Shown: piece after piece, positions 8,714-18,379 of the stretch | Layout of the letters: each line of letters begins with the position of its first letter | Position numbering within the stretch: the stretch's first letter is position 1 | Origin: Flagellimonas flava | Lineage (GTDB): Bacteria; Bacteroidota; Bacteroidia; Flavobacteriales; Flavobacteriaceae | Direction of reading: 5' to 3' | DNA length: 64,000 nucleotides | Assembly: GCF_900129665.1 (NCBI RefSeq) | Contig: NZ_FQWL01000003.1 | Location: 1-64,000, forward strand | The notes under the pieces: generated by a model | The model's input: only the letters and a program-made list of their open reading frames with translations | Told to the model about the DNA's origin: nothing | Databases searched by the model: none | Made by a program: the position numbers and the translations under genes

Positions 8714-8914
8714 ATGGCAGTATTAAAAGTAATCGAAGTATTGGCCAACTCGGACGAGAGTTGGGAACAGGCGGCTAAAAACGCTTTGGATCAGGCATCC
8801 AAATCTGTTAAAAACATCCGCTCTGTTTATATCAATGAACAAAGCGCATCTGTTAAAGATGGCAAAATAGATGACTATAGAGTCAACGTAAAAATTACCT
8901 TTGAGGTAAAATAA
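8714..8914 (+). CDS. Dodecin family flavin-binding protein
   Basis: This 66-residue protein has the full dodecin pattern: beta strand, one helix rich in SWEQAAKNAL, then two strands with the YRVNVKITFEV ending. Dodecins assemble into hollow dodecamers that store riboflavin or FMN, or CoA in some species, in the cytosol. The tryptophan near residue 20 that stacks on the flavin in archaeal members aligns with SW here, though its role must be confirmed by alignment. The gene follows nfu by 71 bases in the same direction and ends before a strong terminator, so the two may be cotranscribed. Confidence 0.93.
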   Translation: MAVLKVIEVLANSDESWEQAAKNALDQASKSVKNIRSVYINEQSASVKDGKIDDYRVNVKITFEVK

Positions 8915-8930
8915 TCAAAGGGCATCTATA

Positions 8931-8957
8931 AAAAGCGCCCAAATGGGCGCTTTTTTT
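8931..8957 (+). terminator. Strong rho-independent terminator after the dodecin gene
   Basis: The stem AAAAGCGCCC pairs with GGGCGCTTTT around a 4-base loop and runs into seven T residues. The A-run on the other side lets it act in both directions. Confidence 0.9.
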
Positions 8958-8974
8958 ATGTTCTTACAGCAACT

Positions 8975-11083
8975 ATGATCAGAAAAATCTTCCTTTTGGC
9001 CGTCCTGTTTTCCCTAACACAAGGCTGTACGCAAAAAACAAGCAAAGTGACGCATAAACATACCAATGCCCTTATTAATGAAACCAGCCCCTATTTGTTG
9101 CAGCACGCCCATAATCCAGTAAACTGGGAAGCATGGAAACCTGAGGTGCTTGAGCGAGCTAAAAAGGAGGACAAACCATTACTTATCAGCATTGGATATG
9201 CGGCGTGCCATTGGTGCCATGTCATGGAGAAAGAGTGTTTTGAGGATGAGGAAGTGGCCCAAATGATGAACGAGAACTTCATTAACATCAAAATTGATCG
9301 GGAAGAAAGACCCGATGTGGACCAAATTTATATGGATGCCATCCAAATGATGTCCGGGAACGGCGGGTGGCCCTTGAACATTATCGCTCTGCCCGATGGC
9401 AAACCTTTCTGGGGAGCGACCTATGTTCCTAAAGACAATTGGATAAAATCTTTAAACCAATTGATTGAACTGTACCAAAACGATAGGTCCAGAATAGTGG
9501 ACTATGCTACCAACCTATCCAACGGAATTACGGCCATCAACCTAGTTGAAAACAAATCGGACTCAGGCCTGTTCAACATGGAACAACTAGATCAATCCGT
9601 AACCGGTTGGGCCAGACATTTTGATAATTATTTAGGTGGACACAAACGGGCGCCCAAATTTATGATGCCCAACAACTGGGATTTTCTGCTGCATTATGCC
9701 CAGACCAACGACAAACCAGAATTGATGGAACAAGTCAATGTTACCCTTAAGCGAATGGCCTACGGAGGTATCTTTGACCATATTGGCGGAGGGTTCTCCA
9801 GATATGCTGTGGACACCAAATGGCATGTGCCTCATTTTGAGAAAATGCTCTATGACAATGGCCCACTTACCAGTCTATATTCCAGAGCATATGCAGTTAC
9901 CAAGAACAAACTCTACAAAGAAGTGGTGGAAAAGACCATTGCCTTTGTTCAAGAAGAATTAACCGACGATAAAGGTGGTTTTTATTCTTCCTTGGATGCA
10001 GATAGTTTGGATAAAAACGGGGAACTGGAAGAAGGTGCCTATTATGTGTGGACCAAGGAACAACTTGGTCAGCTTTTGGGAGCTGATTTTGAAATTTTCA
10101 AGGATTACTTCAATATCAATTCTTATGGTCTTTGGGAACATGGCAATTACGTATTGATTCGGGATAAAGACGACGTTGAAATTGCAGAAAAGTATAATTT
10201 ATCCGTTCCCGACCTAAAAGAAAAAATGAACAAGGCCCTTAGCGTACTTAAAACAGAACGGATAAAGCGCTCCAAACCGAGACTGGACGATAAAATCCTG
10301 ACTTCTTGGAACGGACTTATGCTCTCCGGATTAGTTGATGCCTACCGCTATCTCGGAAACGAAGAGTATTTGACCATGGCCCTAAAAAATGCAGAATTTC
10401 TGGAGCGGGAAATGATTGGAGACGACTATTCCCTATTCCGAAACCACAAAAATGGCAATAGCGATATTGACGCATTTTTGGAAGATTATGCCGTTTTAAG
10501 CGAAGCATATCTTGGCCTTTATGAAGTGACTTTTGATGAAAAGTGGCTCAAACATTCCAAAGGATTGATGGAATATGCCAAAGCTCACTTTTATGACATC
10601 AATTCTGGGATGTTCTTTTATACCTCAGATAAGGACAAATCCCTCATTAGACGTTCCATAGAGACGATTGATAAGGAAATATCGTCATCCAACTCCATTA
10701 TGGCTAAAAATCTGTTGAAGTTCCATAAACTTTATCCTGATGACGGTTATGGCGCTATGGCCAAACAAATGCTCAAAAATGTACAGGATGATTTTGCGGA
10801 GAGTGGTCAAGGGTTTGCCAACTGGTTGAATCTTGTTCTGTTTGAAAATCAAAACTTTTACGAAATCGCTGTTGTAGGTGAAAACTACAAAAAGATTGGA
10901 AAGGATATCAGCCATTCCTATCTGCCCAACAGTATTTTGGTGGGTTCAGAAAAAGACGGACCGGTGGAATTGTTGACCAACAGATATGCCGAAGGGGAAA
11001 CGTTCGTATACGTTTGTATTGAAGGTGCCTGCAAGCTCCCTGTTCAGACCGCGGAAGATGCCGTGGGATTGATGACCAAATAG
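8975..11083 (+). CDS. DUF255 (YyaL/SSP411-type) thioredoxin-fold lipoprotein
   Basis: The 702 residues contain an N-terminal thioredoxin-like domain (about 28-190) with the unusual active-site motif CHWC (78-81) and the family block INETSPYLLQHAHNPVNW, followed by a long (alpha/alpha)-barrel region like glycoside-hydrolase or epimerase barrels (about 220-690). The family is widespread (human SPATA20) but its biochemical role is unproven. Unlike many homologues this one has a lipoprotein signal peptide with lipobox LTQGC (Cys18), so it probably sits in the cell envelope facing the periplasm. It starts 18 bases after the dodecin terminator, leaving little room for a promoter outside the hairpin. 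Function unknown. Confidence 0.9.
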   Translation: MIRKIFLLAVLFSLTQGCTQKTSKVTHKHTNALINETSPYLLQHAHNPVNWEAWKPEVLERAKKEDKPLLISIGYAACHWCHVMEKECFEDEEVAQMMNENFINIKIDREERPDVDQIYMDAIQMMSGNGGWPLNIIALPDGKPFWGATYVPKDNWIKSLNQLIELYQNDRSRIVDYATNLSNGITAINLVENKSDSGLFNMEQLDQSVTGWARHFDNYLGGHKRAPKFMMPNNWDFLLHYAQTNDKPELMEQVNVTLKRMAYGGIFDHIGGGFSRYAVDTKWHVPHFEKMLYDNGPLTSLYSRAYAVTKNKLYKEVVEKTIAFVQEELTDDKGGFYSSLDADSLDKNGELEEGAYYVWTKEQLGQLLGADFEIFKDYFNINSYGLWEHGNYVLIRDKDDVEIAEKYNLSVPDLKEKMNKALSVLKTERIKRSKPRLDDKILTSWNGLMLSGLVDAYRYLGNEEYLTMALKNAEFLEREMIGDDYSLFRNHKNGNSDIDAFLEDYAVLSEAYLGLYEVTFDEKWLKHSKGLMEYAKAHFYDINSGMFFYTSDKDKSLIRRSIETIDKEISSSNSIMAKNLLKFHKLYPDDGYGAMAKQMLKNVQDDFAESGQGFANWLNLVLFENQNFYEIAVVGENYKKIGKDISHSYLPNSILVGSEKDGPVELLTNRYAEGETFVYVCIEGACKLPVQTAEDAVGLMTK

Positions 11084-11130
11084 AATTACATATAATAAAA
11101 CCGTACTGTTTTAAATTGCTAAGTCAAATC

Positions 11131-11958
11131 ATGGAAGAACTAAGGAATTTTGAAAAGCACTTGGAAAATGCCATAGATTGGTTTTGGGGGTTTATGCCCG
11201 ACCTGATCCTGGCCATCATTATCTTTTTTGTAGGACTCTGGATTGTCCGTTTCATCAACAAGATGGTACGTCGATTCTTTGACAAAAAGGATTATGACGA
11301 AACTTTAGAGAGTTTTCTACAAAGTTTTATCAGTATCACCCTAAAAGTACTCTTGTTTGTGGTGGTCGTTACCCAGCTTGGTGTAAAATCTTCCTCCTTA
11401 GTTGCTATGGTAGGCGCTGCAGGGCTAGCAATCGGTTTGGCCCTTCAAGGATCTTTGGCAAATTTTGCAGGCGGCGTATTGATTTTGGTTTTCAAGCCTT
11501 TTAAGGTAGGCGATTGGATTTCCGCCCAAGGTTTGGACGGCTCGGTAAAGCAAATTAGCATTTTCAGCACCAAGCTGAATACGTTTGGAAACCAAGTTGC
11601 CATAATCCCAAATGGTCAACTATCCAATGGCAGCATTGTCAACTATAACATGGAGGATACCAGAAGGGATAAATTTGACGTGGGCATTGGCTACGGATCG
11701 AATATTAAAACTGCCAAGGACATTCTACTTCAAATCTGTGCGGACAACCCCGATATTCTTAAGGACCCCATACCTGAAGTTTATGTTGGGGAATTGGGGG
11801 ATAGCTCAGTAAATCTTACGCTACGATTTTGGGCAAAAAACGAACTGTTTTGGCCAGCTCATTTTTATGTTATCGAAGAAACCAAACTTCGCTTTGATGA
11901 GGCCGGTATCGAAATTCCATTCCCGCAGCGGGTAATCCATGGGATAGACAGCGATTAG
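11131..11958 (+). CDS. Small-conductance mechanosensitive ion channel (MscS family)
   Basis: This inner-membrane channel opens under membrane tension to release solutes during osmotic downshock. I use the ATG at 11131; a TTG five codons upstream is possible but less likely. The 275 residues hold three membrane helices (about 25-45, 60-80 and 85-110), the Gly/Ala-rich pore helix (AAGLAIGLALQGSLANFAGG) and the conserved VGDWI at the start of the beta domain, followed by the cytoplasmic alpha/beta vestibule. This is the standard E. coli MscS size. The stop codon overlaps the stop of the convergent tsaB by three bases. Confidence 0.95.
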   Translation: MEELRNFEKHLENAIDWFWGFMPDLILAIIIFFVGLWIVRFINKMVRRFFDKKDYDETLESFLQSFISITLKVLLFVVVVTQLGVKSSSLVAMVGAAGLAIGLALQGSLANFAGGVLILVFKPFKVGDWISAQGLDGSVKQISIFSTKLNTFGNQVAIIPNGQLSNGSIVNYNMEDTRRDKFDVGIGYGSNIKTAKDILLQICADNPDILKDPIPEVYVGELGDSSVNLTLRFWAKNELFWPAHFYVIEETKLRFDEAGIEIPFPQRVIHGIDSD

Positions 11959-12632
11959 GCTTTCTTTTTGCCTTGAAGCACAAAATCCTTTAAATAGTAG
12001 GGCTCAAAATAGGCGACATCTTCAAACTCACTTTTTTGAAACTTTGCAAATGCCAACCGGGCCATTTCATTGGCCGAGGGTATTACTGAAGTATGAAACT
12101 GAAAATTGTTATGCGAAATGACATCCTTGCATTTTTCTGCACCACTGCCCACGACATGAATTTTATCAAATTGCACAAACTCTGAAAAAGAATTTCCGTC
12201 TACGATTTCTGCCTTTGTTTCCCTGATTTGTTTCCTGGATTCATCAAAAACCGCGGCGTACACCTCCATACGCCTGGCATCCAAAGCCGGAATCACAATT
12301 TCATTAGGGCCTGTTTCAACTTGCTGGGCCATACTTTCAAGGGTAGGGATTGAAATTAGGGGCAAATCCAAGGCAAAACAAAGGCCTTTTGCCGCAGAAA
12401 CCCCAATTCGCAATCCGGTATAGGACCCTGGCCCTTTACTAACCGCAATAGCATCTATTTCTGAAAAAGATAAGGAAGCCTCTTCCAAGACTTCCCTTAT
12501 AAAGATGTGTAGCTGTTCCGAATGCGAATAACTGGCTGCATTGTTCTCCTTAAGAACAACAATTTCACCTCCATTGGATACACTTACCGAACAATTGGTA
12601 GTGGCAGTTTCTAAATTGAGTATTCTGGCCAT
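11955..12632 (-). CDS. tsaB: tRNA threonylcarbamoyladenosine biosynthesis protein TsaB
   Basis: TsaB is the non-catalytic partner of TsaD in making the t6A37 modification of ANN-decoding tRNAs. The ATG at 12632 gives MARILNLETA, the usual start; a GTG three codons earlier is less likely. The ASKHA-fold marks are ILNLETATTNCSVSV at the N terminus, SYSHSEQLH and AVSKGPGSYTGLRIG around residues 70-85, all typical of YeaZ/TsaB. The 225 residues match the family. The gene follows the efflux outer-membrane gene by 20 bases on the same strand, so read-through from that operon is likely. Confidence 0.95.
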   Translation of the reverse strand: MARILNLETATTNCSVSVSNGGEIVVLKENNAASYSHSEQLHIFIREVLEEASLSFSEIDAIAVSKGPGSYTGLRIGVSAAKGLCFALDLPLISIPTLESMAQQVETGPNEIVIPALDARRMEVYAAVFDESRKQIRETKAEIVDGNSFSEFVQFDKIHVVGSGAEKCKDVISHNNFQFHTSVIPSANEMARLAFAKFQKSEFEDVAYFEPYYLKDFVLQGKKKA

Positions 12633-12652
12633 AGCGGCCACAAAGATAACTA

Positions 12653-14002
12653 CTAGTTTAAAGATATGGGAATACCAAAGTAGAACTCCAAAATCTTCAA
12701 TCGGAAGATGTAGTCGTACTTTGTTCGGATGGCATCCGCCTCTGCGTTATCAACCCGCGATTGTGCTTGACTGAAATCAAAGGCGTTCATCAAGCCCACA
12801 TTAAAACGTTCCTTGGCATAATCATAAGCCAAACGTCTAGCTTCCAACGTTTTTTCAGCCGCCTCATAGGCCTTGAAAAAGGTAGTTACATCTACATAGG
12901 CCTGCTGGATGTTGGTTTCCAAATCCAATTTATCCTGTTCAAACTGCAGTCTCGCTTTTTCCAGATTAATCTGAGATCGCTTTACATTATTGCGTGTACT
13001 CCACCCATTAAAAATGGGTACATTCACTTGTGCTCCGTAGGAAATACCATCAAAAATCCATAACTGGTCCGTAAAGTTTGGGGTAAACGGAACCCCATTG
13101 GCATCAGGAATCTGGGTTACATCCGAGTACCTTGTTCCGTATTGAAGGAAGGCCGAAAGCGTTGGGTAGTATGAACCCTTGGCTATTTTTAAATCATCTT
13201 CAGCCAGTTTTACATTGGATTCCGAGAACTTAATGTCGTTTCTAAAGCTTAAAGCTTTGTCAAAAATCACCTTGGCCGAGTTATTCAAAATGTCCGAAGG
13301 TGGAATCTCAAATTCCTCATCGGCAATATCAAAATTCTCATAGTCAGTTATCTGAAGTAACTGTGCCAGGTTGATTCTAGAGATCAAAACCAAACTTTCA
13401 CCATTGACCACCTGCTGTTCCTGGTTAGCCGCTGTAGCTTCAATTTCCAATAAATCCCCTCGTGGCACAACCCCTGATTCTACCAATTCCTTGGTTCTAT
13501 TCAGGTCTTGCTCTGTAACTGCCAATTGAGCCCTAAAGGTTTTCAGTTGTTCCTTGTTTGAAATCACCTGAAGATAGGCGTTGGCCACATTTAGGCGGAT
13601 ATCATCTTTAAGGTCGTCCAACCTATATTGACTGGCGATGGCATTCAGTTTTGCCCGATTCATTTGCCGTATGTTCCGCAACCCGTTAAAAAGGGTCACG
13701 TTAGAACTTATGGAACCATTAACGTTAAATGCTGTACTGTTGGTGGGCAAGTTGTTTGTAGGATTAATGGAAAAACCGGTGTTGCTGGACACGGTACTAG
13801 ATCCATTTAAATTGGGAAGCATATTTCCCAAAGCATCCGACTTGTCAATTTTAGCATTTTCCAAATCCAGCTCAAACTGTTCAATGGACAAGTTGTTTTC
13901 AACCGCATAGGCAACACATTCTTCCAAGGTCCATTTTCTCATTTGGGCATTGGTCGCGAACACGGCACATAGTGCCATGAGTAAAAAGATCTTAAGTTTC
14001 AT
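12653..14002 (-). CDS. TolC-family outer membrane efflux protein
   Basis: This is the outer-membrane channel that completes a tripartite exporter. The ATG at 14002 is used because a signal peptide (MKLKIFLLMALCAVFATNAQ) follows directly; the longer frame from 14140 would overlap the adaptor gene. The 449 residues carry two outer-membrane-efflux repeats, each with long amphipathic helices; WTLEECVAYAVENN near residue 25 is the standard N-terminal block. It is the last gene of the eight-gene efflux operon, 40 bases after the second adaptor gene. It is the only TolC-type gene in the operon, so both adaptors probably use it. Confidence 0.93.
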   Translation of the reverse strand: MKLKIFLLMALCAVFATNAQMRKWTLEECVAYAVENNLSIEQFELDLENAKIDKSDALGNMLPNLNGSSTVSSNTGFSINPTNNLPTNSTAFNVNGSISSNVTLFNGLRNIRQMNRAKLNAIASQYRLDDLKDDIRLNVANAYLQVISNKEQLKTFRAQLAVTEQDLNRTKELVESGVVPRGDLLEIEATAANQEQQVVNGESLVLISRINLAQLLQITDYENFDIADEEFEIPPSDILNNSAKVIFDKALSFRNDIKFSESNVKLAEDDLKIAKGSYYPTLSAFLQYGTRYSDVTQIPDANGVPFTPNFTDQLWIFDGISYGAQVNVPIFNGWSTRNNVKRSQINLEKARLQFEQDKLDLETNIQQAYVDVTTFFKAYEAAEKTLEARRLAYDYAKERFNVGLMNAFDFSQAQSRVDNAEADAIRTKYDYIFRLKILEFYFGIPISLN

Positions 14003-14042
14003 TCGTTTTTTGATTTTTTGATTGATTATTGATTGGTCGGTC

Positions 14043-15155
14043 TTAAGAGTCCTCATCTGTTTTCTTCTCCAATTTGTTCCAAACCTTGACCTTGGCGCCT
14101 TCATCCAATCCGGAAACCACTTCCACATCAATTCCGTCACTTACACCTAGTTCCAAATCTTTGCGTTCAAACTCGTTTTCCCCAGTTTCCACTTCTACAT
14201 AAGGTTGCTCCGTATCCTTATCAAATTGTAATAGGGCCTCTTTTATGGCAAGTACATCTTTCTTTTCTTCCAGAACAATAGAGGCATTTGCGCTGTAACC
14301 AGCTCGTACATAGGTGCTATCATTAACTGCCAAGTCGCCTTCTATCTTAAATTGTACCGCACCCTCTTCCTCAACACCTTTTGGGGCGATAAACTTCAGC
14401 TCTGCGTTAAACTTGTTTTTCTCCAAGGCACCCAGACTGATTTCCAATGGCATTCCAACATGTAGTTTTCCTACCTCTGCCTCATCCACTTCGCCCTCAA
14501 AAATCATTTTGTTCATATCCGCAATGGTTGCGATCGTGGTGCCATCGTTAAAGTTGTTACTTTGGATGACCTGATCACCTTCCTCAACAGGAATCTCCAA
14601 GATAGTACCGGAAACTGTAGCCCTGATATTGGTATTGGCAGTGGACGAACCACCTGCTGAACCTCTTCTGATGATTTGATAGTCGGCCCTTGAGTTTGTC
14701 AGCTCTTGGACGGCTTGGTCATAGGTCAACTTTTGGTTGTTAAAATCCTGGCTTGAAATCACACCTTTATCAAAGAGCGCCTTGTTTCTATCGAACTCAA
14801 TCTTGGCATTATTGAGTGCCAATTCCGCATTTCTTACTCTACCGGCAGCTTGATTCAAAGATTGTTCATTGGGCACCACCTTGATTACCGCGATCAGATC
14901 TCCGGCCTTTACATCAACACCTTCGTCCAAATATATCTTGTCGATAATACCAGAAATCTGAGGCTTAATATTGATCTCATCTTCTGGGATAACCTTTCCA
15001 GTTACGATAACCTTGTTCACGATATCTTTACGTTCCAATTCCTCTGTCTCGTAGATCTGGGTTGGCGTACTGTTCTGTTTCAGGAAATACACAATTGCAG
15101 CTAAAATACCGATACATGCAATTCCTATCAACCCATATTTTACGTACTTATTCAT
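14043..15155 (-). CDS. Periplasmic adaptor (membrane fusion protein, MacA/HlyD-like), second copy
   Basis: The protein links inner-membrane permeases to the outer-membrane channel. The N-terminal membrane anchor (residues 8-25) is followed by a lipoyl-like domain (DEINIKPQISGIIDKI), a coiled-coil hairpin (about 95-160, FDRNKALFDKGVIS), a second lipoyl half and a beta-barrel domain ending near residue 365. It has exactly 370 residues, like the paralogue at 18477-19589, and the two share long identical stretches such as FERKD(L/V)ELG(V/I)SDGI, so they arose by duplication. It lies 41 bases after the permease gene at 15197-16453. Confidence 0.95.
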   Translation of the reverse strand: MNKYVKYGLIGIACIGILAAIVYFLKQNSTPTQIYETEELERKDIVNKVIVTGKVIPEDEINIKPQISGIIDKIYLDEGVDVKAGDLIAVIKVVPNEQSLNQAAGRVRNAELALNNAKIEFDRNKALFDKGVISSQDFNNQKLTYDQAVQELTNSRADYQIIRRGSAGGSSTANTNIRATVSGTILEIPVEEGDQVIQSNNFNDGTTIATIADMNKMIFEGEVDEAEVGKLHVGMPLEISLGALEKNKFNAELKFIAPKGVEEEGAVQFKIEGDLAVNDSTYVRAGYSANASIVLEEKKDVLAIKEALLQFDKDTEQPYVEVETGENEFERKDLELGVSDGIDVEVVSGLDEGAKVKVWNKLEKKTDEDS

Positions 15156-15196
15156 TACTCTTTATTTGATCGTTATTTATTTTATTTTCAAGCTTT

Positions 15197-16453
15197 TTAT
15201 TCTTCTCGGAGTGCCTCTATCGGCCGTACCCTAATGGCTTTGTTTGCCGGAATCAACCCAATTAAAAGGCTAAGACTTACCATGAGCAGGAACGAGACCA
15301 GAAATTGGGGTATGCTCACCATAGGTTTTACAAAAGGGAAATCCTCCCCGCTGCCCCATAGCGAATCCAATACGGCCAATATTCCCACCGAAATTGCAAA
15401 CCCTATCAATCCCGCAAAGGCTGTAAGTACAATGGCTTCCACCACAATTTGACGTTTTACCACCCGAGGGGTAGCTCCAAGTGCCCTACGAACTCCAATC
15501 TCCTTGGTTCGCTCCTTAACCGTAATCAAAAGGATGTTACTTATGGCGATAACCCCCGCTAAGAGCGTAAAAATCCCCACAAAGAATGAAAACCCCTTTA
15601 GGACATTGGTAAAAGAAGAGATATTGTTAAAGATTTCGGACATGTCGAAACTTCCGATGGCCCTTTCATCATCTGGATGAATATCATACTTGCTTTTCAA
15701 AATCTTCTTTATCTGATTCTCCACTATAGCAACTTTGGTATTTGGCTCTACAGCAATGGCCATCCATCCCATCCTGTCTCCCGAATTAAATGCCTTTTGG
15801 AAGGTGGTAAACGGAATAAACACCGCATTCTCACCATCAATATTGATGTTCTTGTTAGGTTTATAGATACCCACGACGGAAAAGAACACCCCATTGATTC
15901 GAATATCTTCGCCAATGGCATTCTCTCCTTTATCGAATAAAAGTTTGTAGGTTTCTTCCCCAATTACGCACACTTTTTTGGACTCCTCGATATCGGTATT
16001 GTTCAAAAATCGGCCTTCCACCAATCGTTTTTTGGTGATATTGTCGATTTCCGGATAATCCCCGTAAACAGAAGAACCACTTGTTTGCCCATTTCGGTAC
16101 ACAGTCACTACGCTCCTATGGCTCCCTAATTCTATTCTTGGCGCCAGTACCTGAATTTCAGGGATTTCACGCTTCAATATTTCAGCATCTTCAATTTTAT
16201 AGCGGATTCTTCGCCCTCGTTCAAAACCTTTGTAAGGCTCCGAGGTAGACTGCCCCCATACAAATAGGCTGTTGGAAGCGGTACCTGCAAAAACTTTATC
16301 AAAACCATTACTCATACCATTGGCGGAGCCCAAAAGCAAAATGAGTATAATCATGGCGAAAATAACCCCCAGCATGGTCAGAAATGTGCGGAACATGTTC
16401 TTTCCAAGGGTGTGGAAAATCTCTATCCATAAATCTCTATCGAATAACCACAT
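15197..16453 (-). CDS. MacB-like ABC transporter permease (FtsX-type), copy 2b
   Basis: The 418 residues show one N-terminal membrane helix (about 18-40), a large periplasmic MacB-PCD domain (about 50-280), and three C-terminal helices with the FtsX hallmark ITVKERTKEIGVRRALGATP between them. It ends in the IRVRPIEALREE tail seen in this family. There is no ATPase domain, unlike E. coli MacB. It is closest in sequence to the permease at 19622-20881 (same RTxLT start and RPIEALR end). Two bases separate it from the preceding permease gene, so the two are probably co-translated and form a heterodimer. Probable function: coupling ATP hydrolysis to periplasmic efflux or envelope stress export; substrate unknown. 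Confidence 0.93.
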   Translation of the reverse strand: MWLFDRDLWIEIFHTLGKNMFRTFLTMLGVIFAMIILILLLGSANGMSNGFDKVFAGTASNSLFVWGQSTSEPYKGFERGRRIRYKIEDAEILKREIPEIQVLAPRIELGSHRSVVTVYRNGQTSGSSVYGDYPEIDNITKKRLVEGRFLNNTDIEESKKVCVIGEETYKLLFDKGENAIGEDIRINGVFFSVVGIYKPNKNINIDGENAVFIPFTTFQKAFNSGDRMGWMAIAVEPNTKVAIVENQIKKILKSKYDIHPDDERAIGSFDMSEIFNNISSFTNVLKGFSFFVGIFTLLAGVIAISNILLITVKERTKEIGVRRALGATPRVVKRQIVVEAIVLTAFAGLIGFAISVGILAVLDSLWGSGEDFPFVKPMVSIPQFLVSFLLMVSLSLLIGLIPANKAIRVRPIEALREE

Positions 16454-16455
16454 AA

Positions 16456-17685
16456 TTATTTATCGCTTAATGCCACAATAGGTTTAACATTTGCAGCCTT
16501 GACCGCTGGGATAAGTCCTGCCAACACTCCGGCCACTATTAAAATAATGGTTGCCGTAACCACGGTAGATAAACTTACCGAAGGATTTGTGAACGCAGGC
16601 GTGTTGATCGTAGGCCCAATTAGGGACAAAATGATCCAAGCGAACACCAAACCAATAAAACCTGAAAGCGCTGTAATAAAAACTGACTCCAACAACACCA
16701 AGTTGATAATCTGTTTGGGTTGGGCGCCAAGTGCTTTACGCACCCCGATTTCCTTGGTTCGTTCCTTAATAGTAAATACCATGATATTCCCTATCCCTAC
16801 AATACCGGCGATCAAAATCAGGAATCCAACACCTATACTTATTGCATTCAACACTGAGGAAAACTTACTAATATCGTCAAAGGCCTCCGCATAATTCCAA
16901 ACATAAAGTCCCGCCTGATCTTCCGGGGAAATCTTATGTCTTCGTTTCATTAAATCCTCCAACTTGCCCGAAAATTCTAATGCCTTGGTTAGGTCATAAG
17001 TTGGATTATAGGTGAGTACTACCTGATTGATGTCATTGGTATTCCCGTAGATTCTTTGGTAGGTTGTTATAGGCGCATAAATTATTCGCTCGGCATTATC
17101 ATCTCCTTCATCTGTAAAAATTCCGATAACCCGAAACGGCAAACCGTTAAACTCCACAAATTTGCCAAGCGGGTCCTCTTTTTTGAAGAGATCCTCCGCT
17201 ACTTTTCTTCCCAGGACCGCAACCTTTGCCTTGTTTATAACATCCGATGTGTTAAAGAATCGACCTTCTGTGATCAACGTCTTTTCAATAATTTGATGAT
17301 CTGGATGTACTGCCTGCACGGAATAACTTCCTGTCTCACTTTTATATCTGGCGGTAGTGCCCGAAAAGTACCTTGCACTTATATATTCAACATCTTTAGG
17401 GAAGCTGTTTTTAATGTAATCAAAATCGTCATTTTTAAGCTGGATTCTTCTACCCGCTTCAAAACCGGCATAGGCTTTTGCCGTTGTGCCAGGGCGAATA
17501 AAAATGGAATTGGTGGCATCATCGTTGAACTGCCCAGTGAATCCATTTTGCATGCCGTTTACCGAAGCCAAGAGCATCACTAAAATGAAGATGGCCCAGC
17601 CCACGGAGAAACCGGTCAGGAACGTACGTAACTTGTTGTTTCTGAGGGTGTGAAAAATCTCTTGCCAAATATCCCGATCAAACAT
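16456..17685 (-). CDS. MacB-like ABC transporter permease (FtsX-type), copy 2a
   Basis: The 409 residues have the same layout as its neighbours: an N-terminal helix after DIWQEIFHTLRNNKLRTFLT, a periplasmic domain, then three helices around FTIKERTKEIGVRKALGAQP. It ends in NVKPIVALSDK. Sequence similarity is greatest to the permease at 20905-22149 (both begin MFD-x-W-QEIF and have NKLRTFLTG), which identifies the operon as a duplicated pair of permease pairs. The start overlaps the end of the ATPase gene by 8 bases, so this permease is translationally coupled to the ATPase. Confidence 0.93.
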   Translation of the reverse strand: MFDRDIWQEIFHTLRNNKLRTFLTGFSVGWAIFILVMLLASVNGMQNGFTGQFNDDATNSIFIRPGTTAKAYAGFEAGRRIQLKNDDFDYIKNSFPKDVEYISARYFSGTTARYKSETGSYSVQAVHPDHQIIEKTLITEGRFFNTSDVINKAKVAVLGRKVAEDLFKKEDPLGKFVEFNGLPFRVIGIFTDEGDDNAERIIYAPITTYQRIYGNTNDINQVVLTYNPTYDLTKALEFSGKLEDLMKRRHKISPEDQAGLYVWNYAEAFDDISKFSSVLNAISIGVGFLILIAGIVGIGNIMVFTIKERTKEIGVRKALGAQPKQIINLVLLESVFITALSGFIGLVFAWIILSLIGPTINTPAFTNPSVSLSTVVTATIILIVAGVLAGLIPAVKAANVKPIVALSDK

Positions 17686-18379
17686 ATTGTTCTGCCCTTA
17701 CCTGCTCTATTTTTTTATCTTCTACGATAACACCATCCTTAAGGTGTACAATGCGCTTGCACATATGTGCTATGTCTTCTTCGTGGGTCACCACCAAAAT
17801 GGTATTCCCTTCATCGTTGATTTTTTGGATCAAATCCATGACCTCATAGGAAGTAGTACTGTCCAAGGCTCCGGTTGGCTCATCCGCAAGAAGAACCTTC
17901 GGTTCCGCAGCCATAGCCCTAGCAATTGCCACCCTCTGTTTTTGACCACCGGAAAGCTCGCTTGGCAAGTGTGTGGCCCACTCTTTTAGACCTACCTTAT
18001 CTAGGTAACTCAAAGCTTTTTCTTGTCTTTCTTTCCTACCAACTTTTTGATAATAGAGCGGAAGTGCAACATTTTCTAAAGCTGATTTGTAATTGATCAG
18101 GTTAAAAGATTGGAAAACAAATCCAAGAAATTTATTTCTGTATTGCGCGGCTTTGGTCTCGCTTAGATCCTTGATTGGCACCCCGTCCAAAGTGTAGGCA
18201 CCGGAGTCTGCAACATCCAACATTCCCAAAATATTGAGCAAGGTGGATTTTCCAGAACCTGAAGACCCCATTATGGCCACCAACTCCCCAGCTTCTGCCT
18301 TAAAATTGATGCCCTTGAGCACATGGAGAGAATTGCTTCCCATCTTATAGGATTTGTGAAGGTCTTTGATTTCTATCAT
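17678..18379 (-). CDS. ABC transporter ATP-binding protein (MacB/LolD type)
   Basis: This is the only ATPase in the efflux operon and so probably energises all four permeases. The 233 residues contain Walker A GSSGSGKST (38-46), the Q-loop FVFQSFNL, the signature LSGGQKQRVAIARA, Walker B VLLADEPTGALD, and the H-loop His in VVTHEED. This is the MacB/LolD (o228) subfamily, which drives FtsX-type mechanotransmission rather than substrate passage through the membrane. It follows the first adaptor gene by 97 bases, the largest gap inside the operon, where an internal promoter could lie, although I see no good TAnnTTTG box there. Confidence 0.96.
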   Translation of the reverse strand: MIEIKDLHKSYKMGSNSLHVLKGINFKAEAGELVAIMGSSGSGKSTLLNILGMLDVADSGAYTLDGVPIKDLSETKAAQYRNKFLGFVFQSFNLINYKSALENVALPLYYQKVGRKERQEKALSYLDKVGLKEWATHLPSELSGGQKQRVAIARAMAAEPKVLLADEPTGALDSTTSYEVMDLIQKINDEGNTILVVTHEEDIAHMCKRIVHLKDGVIVEDKKIEQVRAEQYV

